The notes: generated by a model from the sequence alone, not told the origin. 64,000 bases of DNA from Sphingomonas liriopis (GCF_024211255.1 NZ_JAMLDY010000015.1:1-64000), one strand, 5' to 3'. Shown: positions 54,872 to 63,411, counted from the first letter of the stretch. Translations and numbers: made by a program.

Positions 54872-55896
54872 GCCGCCACCTCGCATAATGCCGCCTCGAG
54901 CCGGGCCAATGCCTCCTCCGCTTCGGCGAGCGAGACGCCGTCGGTCGGCAGCGAGGCGGCGGGGACGATGCGCATCGCGAACGCCTCCGCATTGGCGCAA
55001 TCGCGCGCGACGCCCAGGATATGGTCGCCGGTCAGCCCCAGCCGCTCGGCCAGCCGCAGGCGCACCGCGGAATCGTCGATCGTCGCGAAGGCGTGGCGGG
55101 CGGCGGCCTGCGCGGCCCATTGCCATGCCGCGCCGTCGGGATGCGACATGCGCGGCGCCTGGCCGTCGTCGAGCGCGCGCAAGGCGCTGGCGAGCCCCTG
55201 TACGGCGCGGCCGTGGCGGCGCGACGAGGTTTCGACCAGCATCGCGCCGTCGCGCCGCACGCGCAGGCCTGCGCGTGCGGCATCGTCGAGCAGCGTCGCA
55301 TCCTCGGCGAAGGGCAGCGGTCGGAACCCGCCGATCGCGCGATAGGCGGCCGCGCGGATCGCGATATTGGCGCCGCCGCTGAAATGATGCGTGTCGCGCG
55401 CTTCCCACGGCACCGGATCGACCAGCCGGCGATAGGCGTGGAGGCGGTCGTAATAGCGCTCGATCCGCGCCTGTTCGGGGTCGGCGGTGGCGGCGCGGCG
55501 GACGATCCGGCCGGCGGCGACATCGGCCGAAGCCAAAGCGGCGCGGCCCGCGGCGATCCAGCCGCGGCGCGGCTGGCTGTCGGCGTCGGTGGTGAACAGC
55601 AGCCCGTCGCGCGTGCCCAGCCGGTCGAGCCCCATCGCCATCGCGGCACGGCGCGCGGCGCCGGCATTGGGCTCGCCCGCGGCATCGCCGACCGCGACGT
55701 CGAGCGCGAAGGGATGAAGCGCCGCGTTGCGCCGCAGCCATTCGGCGCTGCCGCCGTCGTCGCCGTCGAGATACAGGCAGACCGCCATCGCTGGCTCGTC
55801 CGCCGCCAGCGCGGACAGTGCTGCGAACAGCGCCGGCAACGCCGCCGCCTCGTCACGGGCGGGGATGCAGACGATGACGGGCAATGGCACGGGCAT
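54868..55896 (-). CDS. Family-2 glycosyltransferase
   Basis: About 342 aa, GT-A fold. It starts PVIVCIPARDEAAALPALFA, with the DxD-like nucleotide-sugar motif in LLFTTDADSQPRRGWIAAGR near residue 100, and the acceptor-site region GGANIAIRAAAYRAIGGFRP with LPFAEDATLLDDAARAGLRV near 195-215. No transmembrane helices, so it works at the cytoplasmic face. Several start codons cluster at 55890-55899 next to GGAGG; I use 55896. It is first in the four-gene overlapping cassette and presumably builds the glycoside that the others modify. Confidence 0.85.
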   Translation of the reverse strand: MPVPLPVIVCIPARDEAAALPALFAALSALAADEPAMAVCLYLDGDDGGSAEWLRRNAALHPFALDVAVGDAAGEPNAGAARRAAMAMGLDRLGTRDGLLFTTDADSQPRRGWIAAGRAALASADVAAGRIVRRAATADPEQARIERYYDRLHAYRRLVDPVPWEARDTHHFSGGANIAIRAAAYRAIGGFRPLPFAEDATLLDDAARAGLRVRRDGAMLVETSSRRHGRAVQGLASALRALDDGQAPRMSHPDGAAWQWAAQAAARHAFATIDDSAVRLRLAERLGLTGDHILGVARDCANAEAFAMRIVPAASLPTDGVSLAEAEEALARLEAALCEVAA

Positions 55897-56002
55897 CATG
55901 CCTCCAACGACGGCGGTGATGCCGGCCCTTGCCGTAGCGCAAGTCGGGGGGTGGTCCACTATATCTGGATCAAGTTTAACGCGTTATCGGCGCATATCGC
56001 CC

Positions 56003-57064
56003 TCAGGGGATCAGGCGCTGGTCGCGCAGTTGCGCGAACAGGTCGAAGAAGGCGTCGTCGGTCGGCTGGTAGGCGGTGAAGCCCAGCCGGCGGCTCTTCG
56101 ACATATCGGTCACCACCTCGATCGGGCGGCCCAGATCGGCGTCGGTATGCCAGGGCGAGGCGAGCCGCGACAGATCGGCTTCGGCGAGTCCTTCGCGTGC
56201 GGCGATGGCGCGCCACAGGCCGGCGTCATCCGCCATCTGCGCTTCGAGCGGGCGGACGGTGCCGTCGAACGGCGCGGCCTCCACCCCGAACCAGTCGGCG
56301 ATCCGCGGCCACATCCAGCTCCAGCGGAAGACGTCGCCATCGACGACGTTGAAGGCTTCGTTCGCCGCGGCGGGCGTGGTTGCCGCCCACAGCAGGTGCC
56401 GCGCGAGCTGGCGCGCGTCGGTCATGTCGGTGAGGCCGTTCCACTGCGCCGCCGAGCCGGGGAAGGTGAACGGCCGCCCGGTCTCGCGGCACAGCGTCGC
56501 ATAGGCGGCGAGCGTCGTCCCCATGTTCATCGCATTGCCGACCGCCATGCCGATCACCGTATGCGGGCGGTGGACGCTCCACGTGAAGCCGTCGCGCGCC
56601 GCCGCGGCGAACAGTTCGTCCTCCTGCGCGTAGTAGAAATTGGCGACGTCGAGCCTGGGCTGCTCCTCGCGGAACGGCGTCTGGGGAAGGTGGCCCTGGC
56701 CGTAGCTTTCGAAGGGGCCGAGATAATGTTTGAGGCCGGTGACCAGCGCGACGTGGCGCGGGGCGGTCGGCGCCGGCAGGCCGTCGAGCAGGTTGCGGAC
56801 CATCGCGCCGTTGACGCGGATATTCTCCGCCTCGCTGTCCTGCCGCGCCCAGGTGGTGACGAACACCGCGTCGGGGTGGACGTCGGCGAGCGCCGCGGCG
56901 GTCCCGGCGGCGTCCTGCAGATCGGCGGCGACGGGCGTCACGCCCGGCTGCGCGTTCGGCCGCCGCGCGAGACCATGCACCGTCCAGCCCTGTTCGACCA
57001 AATGCGCCGCCGTCGCGCTGCCGATGATACCGCTCGCGCCTACTACCAATGCCGTCCGGCCCAT
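56003..57064 (-). CDS. PRISE-type (progesterone 5-beta-reductase/iridoid-synthase-like) NAD(P)-dependent reductase
   Basis: 353-aa extended-SDR protein. The N-terminal Rossmann motif is TALVVGASGIIGSATAAHLV near residues 4-23. The segments VTGLKHYLGPFESYGQG near 108 and NFYYAQEDELFAAAARDGFT then WSVHRPHTVIGMAVGNAMNM near 145-185 are the PRISE hallmarks; Tyr in the YYAQED context replaces the usual SDR YxxxK. These enzymes reduce activated C=C bonds of enones. It is divergent from an HxlR regulator 97 bp away, a common arrangement for electrophile-responsive reductases. Confidence 0.88.
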   Translation of the reverse strand: MGRTALVVGASGIIGSATAAHLVEQGWTVHGLARRPNAQPGVTPVAADLQDAAGTAAALADVHPDAVFVTTWARQDSEAENIRVNGAMVRNLLDGLPAPTAPRHVALVTGLKHYLGPFESYGQGHLPQTPFREEQPRLDVANFYYAQEDELFAAAARDGFTWSVHRPHTVIGMAVGNAMNMGTTLAAYATLCRETGRPFTFPGSAAQWNGLTDMTDARQLARHLLWAATTPAAANEAFNVVDGDVFRWSWMWPRIADWFGVEAAPFDGTVRPLEAQMADDAGLWRAIAAREGLAEADLSRLASPWHTDADLGRPIEVVTDMSKSRRLGFTAYQPTDDAFFDLFAQLRDQRLIP

Positions 57065-57106
57065 CGTCCATGCTCCTGCGTTAGGATGACGAGCTAGGCA
57101 GCGGGC

Positions 57107-57131
57107 GGAACGGATGCCAGACGGCACCGTT
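57107..57131 (+). promoter_or_regulatory. Perfect EcfG-type general-stress promoter upstream of hxlR
   Basis: GGAAC at 57107-57111 and CGTT at 57128-57131 with a 16-bp spacer match the alphaproteobacterial general-stress consensus exactly. The -10 end is 30 bp upstream of the HxlR ATG. It lies in the divergent region with the PRISE reductase. Confidence 0.65.
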
Positions 57132-57161
57132 CAGGGACCCAGGCACCCTAAGGTAACCAGC

Positions 57162-57542
57162 ATGCGACCCGGCAGCCCCGACGAGACATGGCGCGAGGAT
57201 TGCGCGCCGCGCCGCGTGCTCGAACTGTTCGCGACCAAATGGACGAGCATGATCCTGCACACGCTGCACGGCCGGCATGACGACGCGGCGCGGACGGGGG
57301 TGCTGCTGCGCAGCCTGCCGGGGATTTCGAAGAAGATGCTGACGCAGACGCTGCGCGACATGGAGGGCAGCGGGTTGGTGTCGCGCCACGTCGGCAGCGT
57401 CGTGCCGCCGGCGGTGGAATATCGCCTGACGCCGCTGGGCGTGCGCTGCGTCGAGCCGGTCGAGCTGCTCTATGCGTGGGGGCGGGACAATGCCGATGCG
57501 CTGGACGCGCTGGGGACGCGGCCGACGGCGCGGCGGGGGTGA
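57162..57542 (+). CDS. HxlR-family transcriptional regulator
   Basis: 126-aa winged-helix regulator: the family core CAPRRVLELFATKWTSMILH near residues 14-33, LLRSLPGISKKMLTQTLRDM and EGSGLVSRHVGSVVPPAVEY lead to the wing and the TPLG turn. One conserved Cys near the N-terminus (EDCAPRR) is the residue that senses electrophiles or oxidants in HxlR homologues such as HypR/YodB. ATG 57162 has an AAGG-type site; the opening at 57114 would add 16 residues covering the promoter. It probably controls the divergent PRISE reductase. Confidence 0.9.
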   Translation: MRPGSPDETWREDCAPRRVLELFATKWTSMILHTLHGRHDDAARTGVLLRSLPGISKKMLTQTLRDMEGSGLVSRHVGSVVPPAVEYRLTPLGVRCVEPVELLYAWGRDNADALDALGTRPTARRG

Positions 57543-57557
57543 GCCCCCCGCCCCCGT

Positions 57558-57624
57558 CCGTTCACCTGCTCACTGTCGAAGGACGGTGAGACTCATCGTA
57601 CTTCGACAGGCTCAGCACGAACGG
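57558..57624. repeat. Palindromic repeat family B with a variant left arm
   Basis: The right arm CTTCGACAGGCTCAGCACGA is typical. The left arm reads CCGTTCACCTGCTCACTGTC, matching (reverse-complemented) the junction found inside the nested copy at 28838-28860, so the two copies share an insertion or recombination history. It lies between convergent hxlR and msrB. Confidence 0.75.
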
Positions 57625-57679
57625 GGGGAAGGGGGCGGGCTTTAATCAGGCGCCCTCTTCATTCAGGCGATCCCTTCAT

Positions 57680-58129
57680 TCAGGCCACCTCTTCGACCTG
57701 GTCGAGGTAATCGCCGTAGCCTTCCGCCTCCATCTCCTCGCGGGGGACGAAGCGGAGCGAGGCGGAGTTGATGCAATAGCGCAGGCCGCCGCGGTCGCGC
57801 GGGCCGTCGGGGAAGACGTGGCCGAGGTGGCTGTCGCCGTTCGCCGAGCGGACCTCGGTACGTACCATGCCGTGGCTGGCGTCGCGCAGTTCGGCGACGT
57901 TGGCGGGTTCGATCGGCTTGGTGAAGCTCGGCCAGCCGCAATGCGATTCGTATTTGTCGGTCGAGGCGAACAAGGGTTCGCCCGAGACGATGTCGACATA
58001 GATGCCGGCGGCCTTGTTGCCGAGATATTCGCCGGTGCCGGCGCGCTCGGTGCCGCTCTGCTGGGTGACGTGGAACTGTTCGGGGGTCAGGCGGGCGATC
58101 GCCTCGTCGGTCTTGCGATAATCGGGCAT
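57680..58129 (-). CDS. msrB: Methionine-R-sulfoxide reductase B, zinc-free type
   Basis: 149-aa MsrB that repairs R-methionine sulfoxide in proteins. Typical segments are [40 protein letters not shown] with the resolving Cys, and the catalytic Cys in [15 protein letters not shown] near residue 125. The two CxxC zinc motifs of the E. coli enzyme are absent: the position reads VSGEPLF, as in zinc-free MsrB proteins such as the PilB domain. It is last in the DJ-1/SDR/MsrB run, 11 bp after the SDR stop. Confidence 0.94.
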   Translation of the reverse strand: MPDYRKTDEAIARLTPEQFHVTQQSGTERAGTGEYLGNKAAGIYVDIVSGEPLFASTDKYESHCGWPSFTKPIEPANVAELRDASHGMVRTEVRSANGDSHLGHVFPDGPRDRGGLRYCINSASLRFVPREEMEAEGYGDYLDQVEEVA

Positions 58130-58140
58130 CGGGATTCTCC

Positions 58141-58908
58141 TCAACTGAGCGGCGGCTGGCCGTTGGAGGCGGACAGGCCGCCATCCACGGGCAGGTTGAC
58201 GCCGGTTATATAGTGCGCGTCGTCGCTCGCCAGAAAGGCGATCGCGCCGGCGATGTCGGCGGGCTCGGCGCCGCGGCCCATCGGGATGCGCTCCTCGAAC
58301 CTGGCGATGAGGTCGGGCTGGTCCTTCATCCCCGCGGTGAGCGCGGTATAGGTGAGCGACGGGTTGACCGCGTTGACGCGGACGCCCGCCTTCGCCTCGT
58401 CCATCGCCAGCGCACGGGTGAAGTTGGTCACCGCGCCCTTCGCCGCGCAATAGAAGCTGTGGTTCCAGTCGCCGCCGAGGCCGGACACCGACGAGACGTT
58501 GACGATGCACCCTTTGCTGGCGCGCAGGTGGGGAATCGCGGCGCGGCTCATCTGGACGACGCCGTACAGGTCGGTCTCGATCACTTTGGTGAAGGCGGCG
58601 AAGTCGCCCTCGTCGAGCTTGCCGAGGTGGTCGACGCCGGCGTCGTTGACGAGCACGTCGATGTGCCCGAACCGCTGGATCGCGACATCGACCAGCGCCT
58701 CGCAGGCGGCGAGGCTCGACACGTCGGTCTCGCGCGTCGCGACATCCCCGCCGAGGTCGGCGGCGAGGTGCTTGAGGCCGGCCGCGTCGAGGTCGCCGAG
58801 CACGAGCTTCGCGCCCTCCGCGGCGAAGCGGCGCGCGGCGCCCTCGCCGATGCCGGAGGCGGCACCGGTGACGAGGACGACCTTGCCGGCGAAGCGGCCC
58901 GAACTCAT
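58141..58908 (-). CDS. Short-chain dehydrogenase/reductase of the stress operon
   Basis: 255-aa classical [22 protein letters not shown] near residues 15-33, an Asp at the end of the second strand (LVLGDLD) for [23 protein letters not shown], Ser in [13 protein letters not shown] and the catalytic pair in [20 protein letters not shown]. The usual NNAG is NDAG here. The C-terminus ends [17 protein letters not shown]. Its ATG overlaps the DJ-1 stop by 4 bp. Such SDRs are frequent members of alphaproteobacterial stress regulons; the substrate is unknown. Confidence 0.92.
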   Translation of the reverse strand: MSSGRFAGKVVLVTGAASGIGEGAARRFAAEGAKLVLGDLDAAGLKHLAADLGGDVATRETDVSSLAACEALVDVAIQRFGHIDVLVNDAGVDHLGKLDEGDFAAFTKVIETDLYGVVQMSRAAIPHLRASKGCIVNVSSVSGLGGDWNHSFYCAAKGAVTNFTRALAMDEAKAGVRVNAVNPSLTYTALTAGMKDQPDLIARFEERIPMGRGAEPADIAGAIAFLASDDAHYITGVNLPVDGGLSASNGQPPLS

Positions 58909-59474
58909 GCGCTCACCGCCTGTTCGGCGTGGCGGCCTTCGGCGAATTCCTCGACCAGCTTGGCGCAGAAGGCGGGCAGATCGTCGGGGTTGCGGCTGGT
59001 GACGAGGCCCTGATCGACCACGACTTCCCGGTCGACCCAGGTGCCGCCGGCGTTGCGGATGTCGGTCTGCAGCGTCGGGAAGGAGGTGAGGGTGCGGCCC
59101 TTGACCACGTCCGCCTCGACCAAGGTCCATGGCGCGTGGCAGATCGCGGCGACGGGCTTGCCCGCGGCGAAGAAGGCGTGGACGAAATCGACCACCGGCT
59201 GCGATCCGCGCAATTTGTCGGCGCCGACGCTGCCGCCGGGAATGACGAGGCCGTCGAAATCGTCCGCGGAGACGTCGCGAACCGCCTTGTCGACCGCGAA
59301 GGTCGCGCCGGGATCGAGGTCGTGGTTGACCGATTGCGCCTCGCCGGCTTCGAGGCCCACGACGACGACATTGCCGCCGGCCTGTTCGACCGCGGCCTTG
59401 GGCTTGGCGAATTCGGGTTCCTCGGTGCCGCGCGGGGCGATGAGGATGGCGATGGTCTTGCCGTCGAGGGTCAT
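58905..59474 (-). CDS. DJ-1/PfpI-family protein (YhbO/general stress type)
   Basis: 189 aa of the DJ-1/PfpI fold. The nucleophile Cys is in [20 protein letters not shown] near residue 108, with the acidic partner in [20 protein letters not shown] (Glu near 17) and His after the Cys. [20 protein letters not shown] completes the core. YhbO/PfpI proteins act as glyoxalases or deglycases and protect against oxidative and carbonyl stress. It heads the DJ-1/SDR/MsrB operon; a candidate general-stress promoter lies upstream, and an inverted repeat GGTTCG/CGAACC at 59501-59514 overlaps its -10. Confidence 0.92.
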   Translation of the reverse strand: MTLDGKTIAILIAPRGTEEPEFAKPKAAVEQAGGNVVVVGLEAGEAQSVNHDLDPGATFAVDKAVRDVSADDFDGLVIPGGSVGADKLRGSQPVVDFVHAFFAAGKPVAAICHAPWTLVEADVVKGRTLTSFPTLQTDIRNAGGTWVDREVVVDQGLVTSRNPDDLPAFCAKLVEEFAEGRHAEQAVSA

Positions 59475-59506
59475 GCGTCTCTTCCTGCCGTGTCGGTTTC
59501 GGTTCG

Positions 59507-59531
59507 AACGAACCCGATGGCGGAGAGTTTC
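59507..59531 (-). promoter_or_regulatory. Candidate EcfG-type promoter of the DJ-1/SDR/MsrB operon
   Basis: On the minus strand, GAAAC (59531-59527) and CGTT (59510-59507) with a 16-bp spacer; one mismatch from GGAAC. The distance to the ATG (32 bp) is close to that at hxlR (30 bp) and katE (28 bp). Confidence 0.4.
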
Positions 59532-59548
59532 GCGTGAGGCGTGTTTCG

Positions 59549-59746
59549 TCAGCGCCGCCGCGACGGGAGCGCTGCCATCACAGCGGCGCGGGCGGCGGGG
59601 GTCATCAGGCTCCAGCCGGCGATCTCGTCGAGCGTGCGCGCGCAGCCGCGGCAGCGATCGTCGTCGGCGATCGCGCACACGCCGGTGCACGGGCTTTCGA
59701 TCGCGGCGGCAGGCGGTGGCGCGGGGCGAGCCGCGCCGCCGGTCAC
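59549..59746 (-). CDS. DUF1289-family small cysteine protein
   Basis: 65 aa. The family pattern is clear: SPCTGVCAIADDDRCRGCAR then TLDEIAGWSLM, with four cysteines in a Cx3-Cx7-Cx2-C arrangement that probably binds zinc or an Fe-S cluster. Function unknown; these proteins are often fused or adjacent to oxidoreductases. Its ATG overlaps the stop of the upstream RhlE gene by 4 bp, so the pair is coupled. Confidence 0.88.
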   Translation of the reverse strand: MTGGAARPAPPPAAAIESPCTGVCAIADDDRCRGCARTLDEIAGWSLMTPAARAAVMAALPSRRR

Positions 59747-61188
59747 AGCGCGATGACGGCGCGCAGGAAGTCGGGGATAGGCCCGTTCCAGCCGTCGTCG
59801 GGCCCATCGTCGCGCTCGTCGCGGCGCGGGCGGCGGCGTTCTTCGCTGCGGGCGTCGTTGCGCGCCGGGGCGACGGCGACGGGCTCGGGGCGACGCTCCG
59901 GCCGTTCGGCGCGGGCCACGCGGGCGGGCTCGGCAGGCGCGGCGGGCGCAGCCTCGGCTTCCGGCGCGGTGTCGCGGCGGGCGTCCTTGCGGGGTGCGCG
60001 TTCGCGGCGGGCGCGGCGGGGCTCTTCGGTCGCTTCGGGGGCAGCGGCGGCCGCCGGCGCGGGCGCCTCAGCGACGTCGAGCCGGTCGATCTTCTGGCCG
60101 GTCAGCTTTTCGATATTCTGGATGTTCTCGGCGTCTTCGGACGTGACCAGCGTATAGGCGATGCCGGTCGCGCCACCGCGCCCCGTCCGGCCGATGCGGT
60201 GGACGTAATCGTCGGGATGCCACGGCGCGTCGAAGTTGAAGACGTGGCTGACGCCCTTGATGTCGAGCCCGCGCGCGGCGACGTCGGAGGCGACGAGGAT
60301 GTTGATCTTGCCGTCCTTGAACAGGTCGAGTTCGGCGATGCGCTGCGCCTGTTCCATGTCGCCATGGATCTCGCCCGACTTGAAGCCGTGCTGTTTCAGG
60401 CTCTTGTTGAGCTCGCGCACCGTCGTCTTGCGGTTGCAGAAGATGATCGCGTTGCGCACCTCGTCCTGCGCCAGCAGCCCGCGCAGCGCGTCGCGCTTCT
60501 TGAAGGCGTTGCCCGAGACCGGCACCAGCCACTGTTTGATGTTGAGGTTGGTCGAGGCGGGGCGCGACACCTCGATCGTCTTGGGGTTGTCGAGGAACTT
60601 GTCGGCGAGCCGCTTGATCGGCGCGGGCATCGTCGCGGAGAACAGCAACGTCTGGCGCTGCTTGGGCAGCTTCGTGCAGATTTCCTCGATATCGGGGATG
60701 AACCCCATGTCGAGCATCCGGTCGGCCTCGTCGATGACCAGCATCGAACACCCCGTCAGCAGGATGTTGCCGCGGCCGAACAGGTCCATCAGCCGCCCCG
60801 GCGTCGCGATCAGTACGTCGACGCCCTTTTCCAGCGCCTTGATCTGATCGCCCATCGACACGCCGCCGATCAGGAGGGCCATCGACAGCTTGTGGCCCGA
60901 TCCGTATTTCTCGAAATTCTCCGCGACCTGCGCGGCGAGTTCGCGCGTCGGTTCGAGGATCAGGCTGCGCGGCATGCGCGCGCGGCTGCGGCCGTGGGCG
61001 AGGATGTCGATCATCGGCAGCACGAACGCGGCGGTCTTGCCCGTCCCCGTCTGCGCGATGCCGATCAGGTCGCGCATCATCAGCACCGACGGAATCGCCT
61101 GCGCCTGGATCGGCGTCGGTTCGGTATAGCCGGCGTCGGTGACCGCCGTCAGGAGTTCGTCGGAAAGGCCGAGGTCGGCGAAGCTCAT
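59743..61188 (-). CDS. DEAD-box RNA helicase, RhlE type
   Basis: 481-aa ATP-dependent RNA helicase. All motifs are present: Q motif (YTEPTPIQAQAIPSVLMMRD), motif I (AQTGTGKTAAF near residue 45), Ia (PTRELAAQ), DEAD as VIDEADRMLDMGFIPDIEEI near 152, SAT, and the C-terminal VASDVAARGLDIKGVSHVFN and HRIGRTGRGG. A long Arg/Glu/Pro/Ala-rich tail (about 375-465) gives RNA binding and is variable in the family. RhlE-like helicases act in ribosome assembly and mRNA decay. ATG 61188 begins the conserved SFADLGLSDELL. Confidence 0.95.
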   Translation of the reverse strand: MSFADLGLSDELLTAVTDAGYTEPTPIQAQAIPSVLMMRDLIGIAQTGTGKTAAFVLPMIDILAHGRSRARMPRSLILEPTRELAAQVAENFEKYGSGHKLSMALLIGGVSMGDQIKALEKGVDVLIATPGRLMDLFGRGNILLTGCSMLVIDEADRMLDMGFIPDIEEICTKLPKQRQTLLFSATMPAPIKRLADKFLDNPKTIEVSRPASTNLNIKQWLVPVSGNAFKKRDALRGLLAQDEVRNAIIFCNRKTTVRELNKSLKQHGFKSGEIHGDMEQAQRIAELDLFKDGKINILVASDVAARGLDIKGVSHVFNFDAPWHPDDYVHRIGRTGRGGATGIAYTLVTSEDAENIQNIEKLTGQKIDRLDVAEAPAPAAAAAPEATEEPRRARRERAPRKDARRDTAPEAEAAPAAPAEPARVARAERPERRPEPVAVAPARNDARSEERRRPRRDERDDGPDDGWNGPIPDFLRAVIAL

Positions 61189-61324
61189 GCCATAAGGCTC
61201 ATGCAAGGGTCCGGGAAATAGTCGGCCGCGCACTCAGCGCGGCTACCATGCCGTCGCGCTTGCGGATTTGGGGCGAAAAGTCAAGGAAAGGCGACTCTGT
61301 CGAACCGCTTCCCCATTTCCTTCC

Positions 61325-61430
61325 GTCACCCCAGCGAAGGCTGGGGTCCACTCCGCGGCGAGGCAAACGGCGCATGGCGTAAACGATGCGCTTGCGGAAC
61401 GGTGGACCCCGGAACGAGTCCGGGGTGACG
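61325..61430. repeat. Palindromic repeat, REPIN-like family A
   Basis: A 106-bp copy with interior CCACTCCGCGGCGAGGC as in the 12217 and 19010 copies. The left arm is changed to GTCACCCCAGCGAAGGCTGG, while the right arm keeps the standard form, so the arms no longer pair fully across the unit; the left arm pairs on itself instead. It is the only notable content of the 268-bp gap between the helicase and the gene at 61457. Confidence 0.8.
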
Positions 61431-61456
61431 GGGGAGGTGGGGCAGGGGCGTGCGCC

Positions 61457-61921
61457 CTATTTCGCCACCAGCGTCCGGAACGTCGCGATGCCGCAGCTCG
61501 CGCCCGATCGCATGCGGATGACGTCGCGGTCGGCGCAGACCTGGCCGTCGGCGGCGGGGCGCAGGTAGAAGCCGTTGTAGAAATCCATCGGCCCGCAATC
61601 GTCGTCGAGCCGCGCGCGCAGCCTTTTGCCGCCGGCCAGCACGAGGTCGACCGCGCCGGGTTCGGCGATCAGCGCGCCGCCCAGATCGGCGGCGGCGATG
61701 CATTTGGGCCCCTTCTTCTCCTTCCAGCGGATCGGCGCGGGGATGGGGGCGGCGCGGGCCGGGCCCATGCGCGGCACGCGGATGATGATCCGCTCGTGGA
61801 CGGTGACCTGAGCGACCTGCACGCCGTCGAGCTGCCCGGGGCCGTCGCCGAGCGAGGCGAACGCGGGGGCGGCGAGGGCGAGCAGCGAGGCGGGGATCGC
61901 GGGATGCAGCATGGCAGGCAC
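61457..61921 (-). CDS. Exported hypothetical protein
   Basis: 154 aa with a signal peptide (MPAMLHPAIPASLLALAAPA, cleavage near residue 22). The mature part is beta-rich and contains three cysteines (KCIAAADLGGAL, DDDCGPMDFYNGFYLRPAAD, GASCGIATF) plus a fourth in GQVCADRD, so two disulfides are possible. I recognise no family; similar small periplasmic proteins occur in sphingomonads. ATG 61921 or 61912 could be the start. Divergent from the FAD-linked oxidase by 56 bp. Confidence 0.75.
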   Translation of the reverse strand: MPAMLHPAIPASLLALAAPAFASLGDGPGQLDGVQVAQVTVHERIIIRVPRMGPARAAPIPAPIRWKEKKGPKCIAAADLGGALIAEPGAVDLVLAGGKRLRARLDDDCGPMDFYNGFYLRPAADGQVCADRDVIRMRSGASCGIATFRTLVAK

Positions 61922-61977
61922 GGGCCTGTAGCGCGGGTCGTTGAACGGACGATGAACTTGGCCTAGCGAGACGCGCG

Positions 61978-63411
61978 ATGACGCCCGCGCAATCCGCCCT
62001 GCTCGATTGCCTTCGCCCGGTGCTGGGGGCGAAGGGGATCGTCACCGACCGCGACGCCATCGCGCCGTGGGAGACCGACTGGCGGCGTCGGTTCCATGGA
62101 CTCGCACCCGCGCTGCTGGCGCCCGCTTCGACCGCGGAGGTCGCCGCGACGGTCGCCGCCGCCGCGCACTTCCGCGTGCCGCTGGTGCCGCAGGGGGGCA
62201 ACAGCTCGATGGTCGGCGGGGCGACCCCGCCGGCGGACGGATCGGCGCTGATCCTGTCGCTGCGCCGGATGAACGCGATGCGCCGCGTCGATGCGGAGGC
62301 GGGGCTGGCGGTCGCCGAGGCCGGCGTGATCCTGTCGGACTTGCACGACGCCGCGCTGGCGGTCGGGCGGCGCTTTCCATTGAGCCTCGGCGCGAAGGGC
62401 AATGCGACGGTGGGCGGGCTGGTCTCGACCAACGCCGGGGGCACGCAGGTGCTGCGCTTCGGGTCGATGCGCGGGCTGGTCGCCGGCGTGGAGGCGGTGC
62501 TGGCGGACGGCAGCATCCACGACGGACTTGCGCCATTGAAGAAGGACAATCGTGGTTACGACCTGACGCAATTGCTGGTCGGGGCGGAGGGGACGCTCGC
62601 CATCGTCACCGCCGCGACGCTGCGGCTGGTGCCGGTGCCGGCGACGCGGACCACCGCCTGGGCGGCGACCGCCGATCCGCAGGCGGCGTTGGCGCTGCTC
62701 CGCCGGTTCAGCCACGCGACCGAGACGCTGGAGAGTTTCGAGATTTTGCCGCGCGAATCACTCGCCGCGGTGCTCGCCTATGTCGCCGATGCGCGAGCGC
62801 CGCTGACGGGCGAGCATCGCTGGCATCTGCTGATCGAGCATACCGACGAGCGCGGGACCGCGCTGATGGAGGAACTGTTGGGGTCGGCGCTCGTCGACGG
62901 GCTGATCGCCGATGCGACGATCGCCGCCAGCGACGCGCAGGCGGCGGGTTTCTGGCGCTTGCGCGAATCGATCTCCGATTCGGAGCGCGCGCTCGGCCCC
63001 GCGTCGCAGCACGATCTGTCGGTGCCGGTCGATGCGATGCCGCGCTTCATGATCGAGGCGGCGGCGGCGTGCGAGGCGCGCTTTCCCGGCACGCACGCCA
63101 GCGGCTTCGGGCATCTGGGCGACGGCAACATCCACTTTCACGTTCGCGCCGCCCCCGGCACCGATCCGGCGCGCTGGTATGCCGAGGACGTACCCGTCGT
63201 GACCCGCTTCGTCGACGACCTCGTCATCGCCGCAGGCGGGTCGATCGCCGCCGAACATGGCATCGGCCAGATGAAGCTCGGCGAGCTCGAACGCCTGTCC
63301 TCGCCCGCGCGGCTGACCGCCTTGCGGGCGGTGAAGGCGGCGATGGACCCGCACGGCATCCTCAACCCAGGCAAGCTCGTGACGCTTGCACGGGCTGCGC
63401 CGGGTCAATAG
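61978..63411 (+). CDS. FAD-linked oxidase, D-2-hydroxyglutarate dehydrogenase-like
   Basis: 477-aa flavoprotein of the same superfamily as the gene at 38447. FAD-binding motifs are VPLVPQGGNSSMVGGATPPA near residue 60, PLSLGAKGNATVGGLVSTNA near 130 and LLVGAEGTLAIVTAATLRLV; the cap carries GFGHLGDGNIHFHVRAAPGT and AAEHGIGQMKLGEL near the C-terminus. The GNSSMVGG pattern and domain lengths fit D-2-hydroxyglutarate dehydrogenases better than glycolate oxidase GlcD, and no glcEF genes follow. It would oxidise a 2-hydroxy acid with transfer to an electron-transfer flavoprotein or quinone. Not adjacent to other catabolic genes. Confidence 0.86.
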   Translation: MTPAQSALLDCLRPVLGAKGIVTDRDAIAPWETDWRRRFHGLAPALLAPASTAEVAATVAAAAHFRVPLVPQGGNSSMVGGATPPADGSALILSLRRMNAMRRVDAEAGLAVAEAGVILSDLHDAALAVGRRFPLSLGAKGNATVGGLVSTNAGGTQVLRFGSMRGLVAGVEAVLADGSIHDGLAPLKKDNRGYDLTQLLVGAEGTLAIVTAATLRLVPVPATRTTAWAATADPQAALALLRRFSHATETLESFEILPRESLAAVLAYVADARAPLTGEHRWHLLIEHTDERGTALMEELLGSALVDGLIADATIAASDAQAAGFWRLRESISDSERALGPASQHDLSVPVDAMPRFMIEAAAACEARFPGTHASGFGHLGDGNIHFHVRAAPGTDPARWYAEDVPVVTRFVDDLVIAAGGSIAAEHGIGQMKLGELERLSSPARLTALRAVKAAMDPHGILNPGKLVTLARAAPGQ

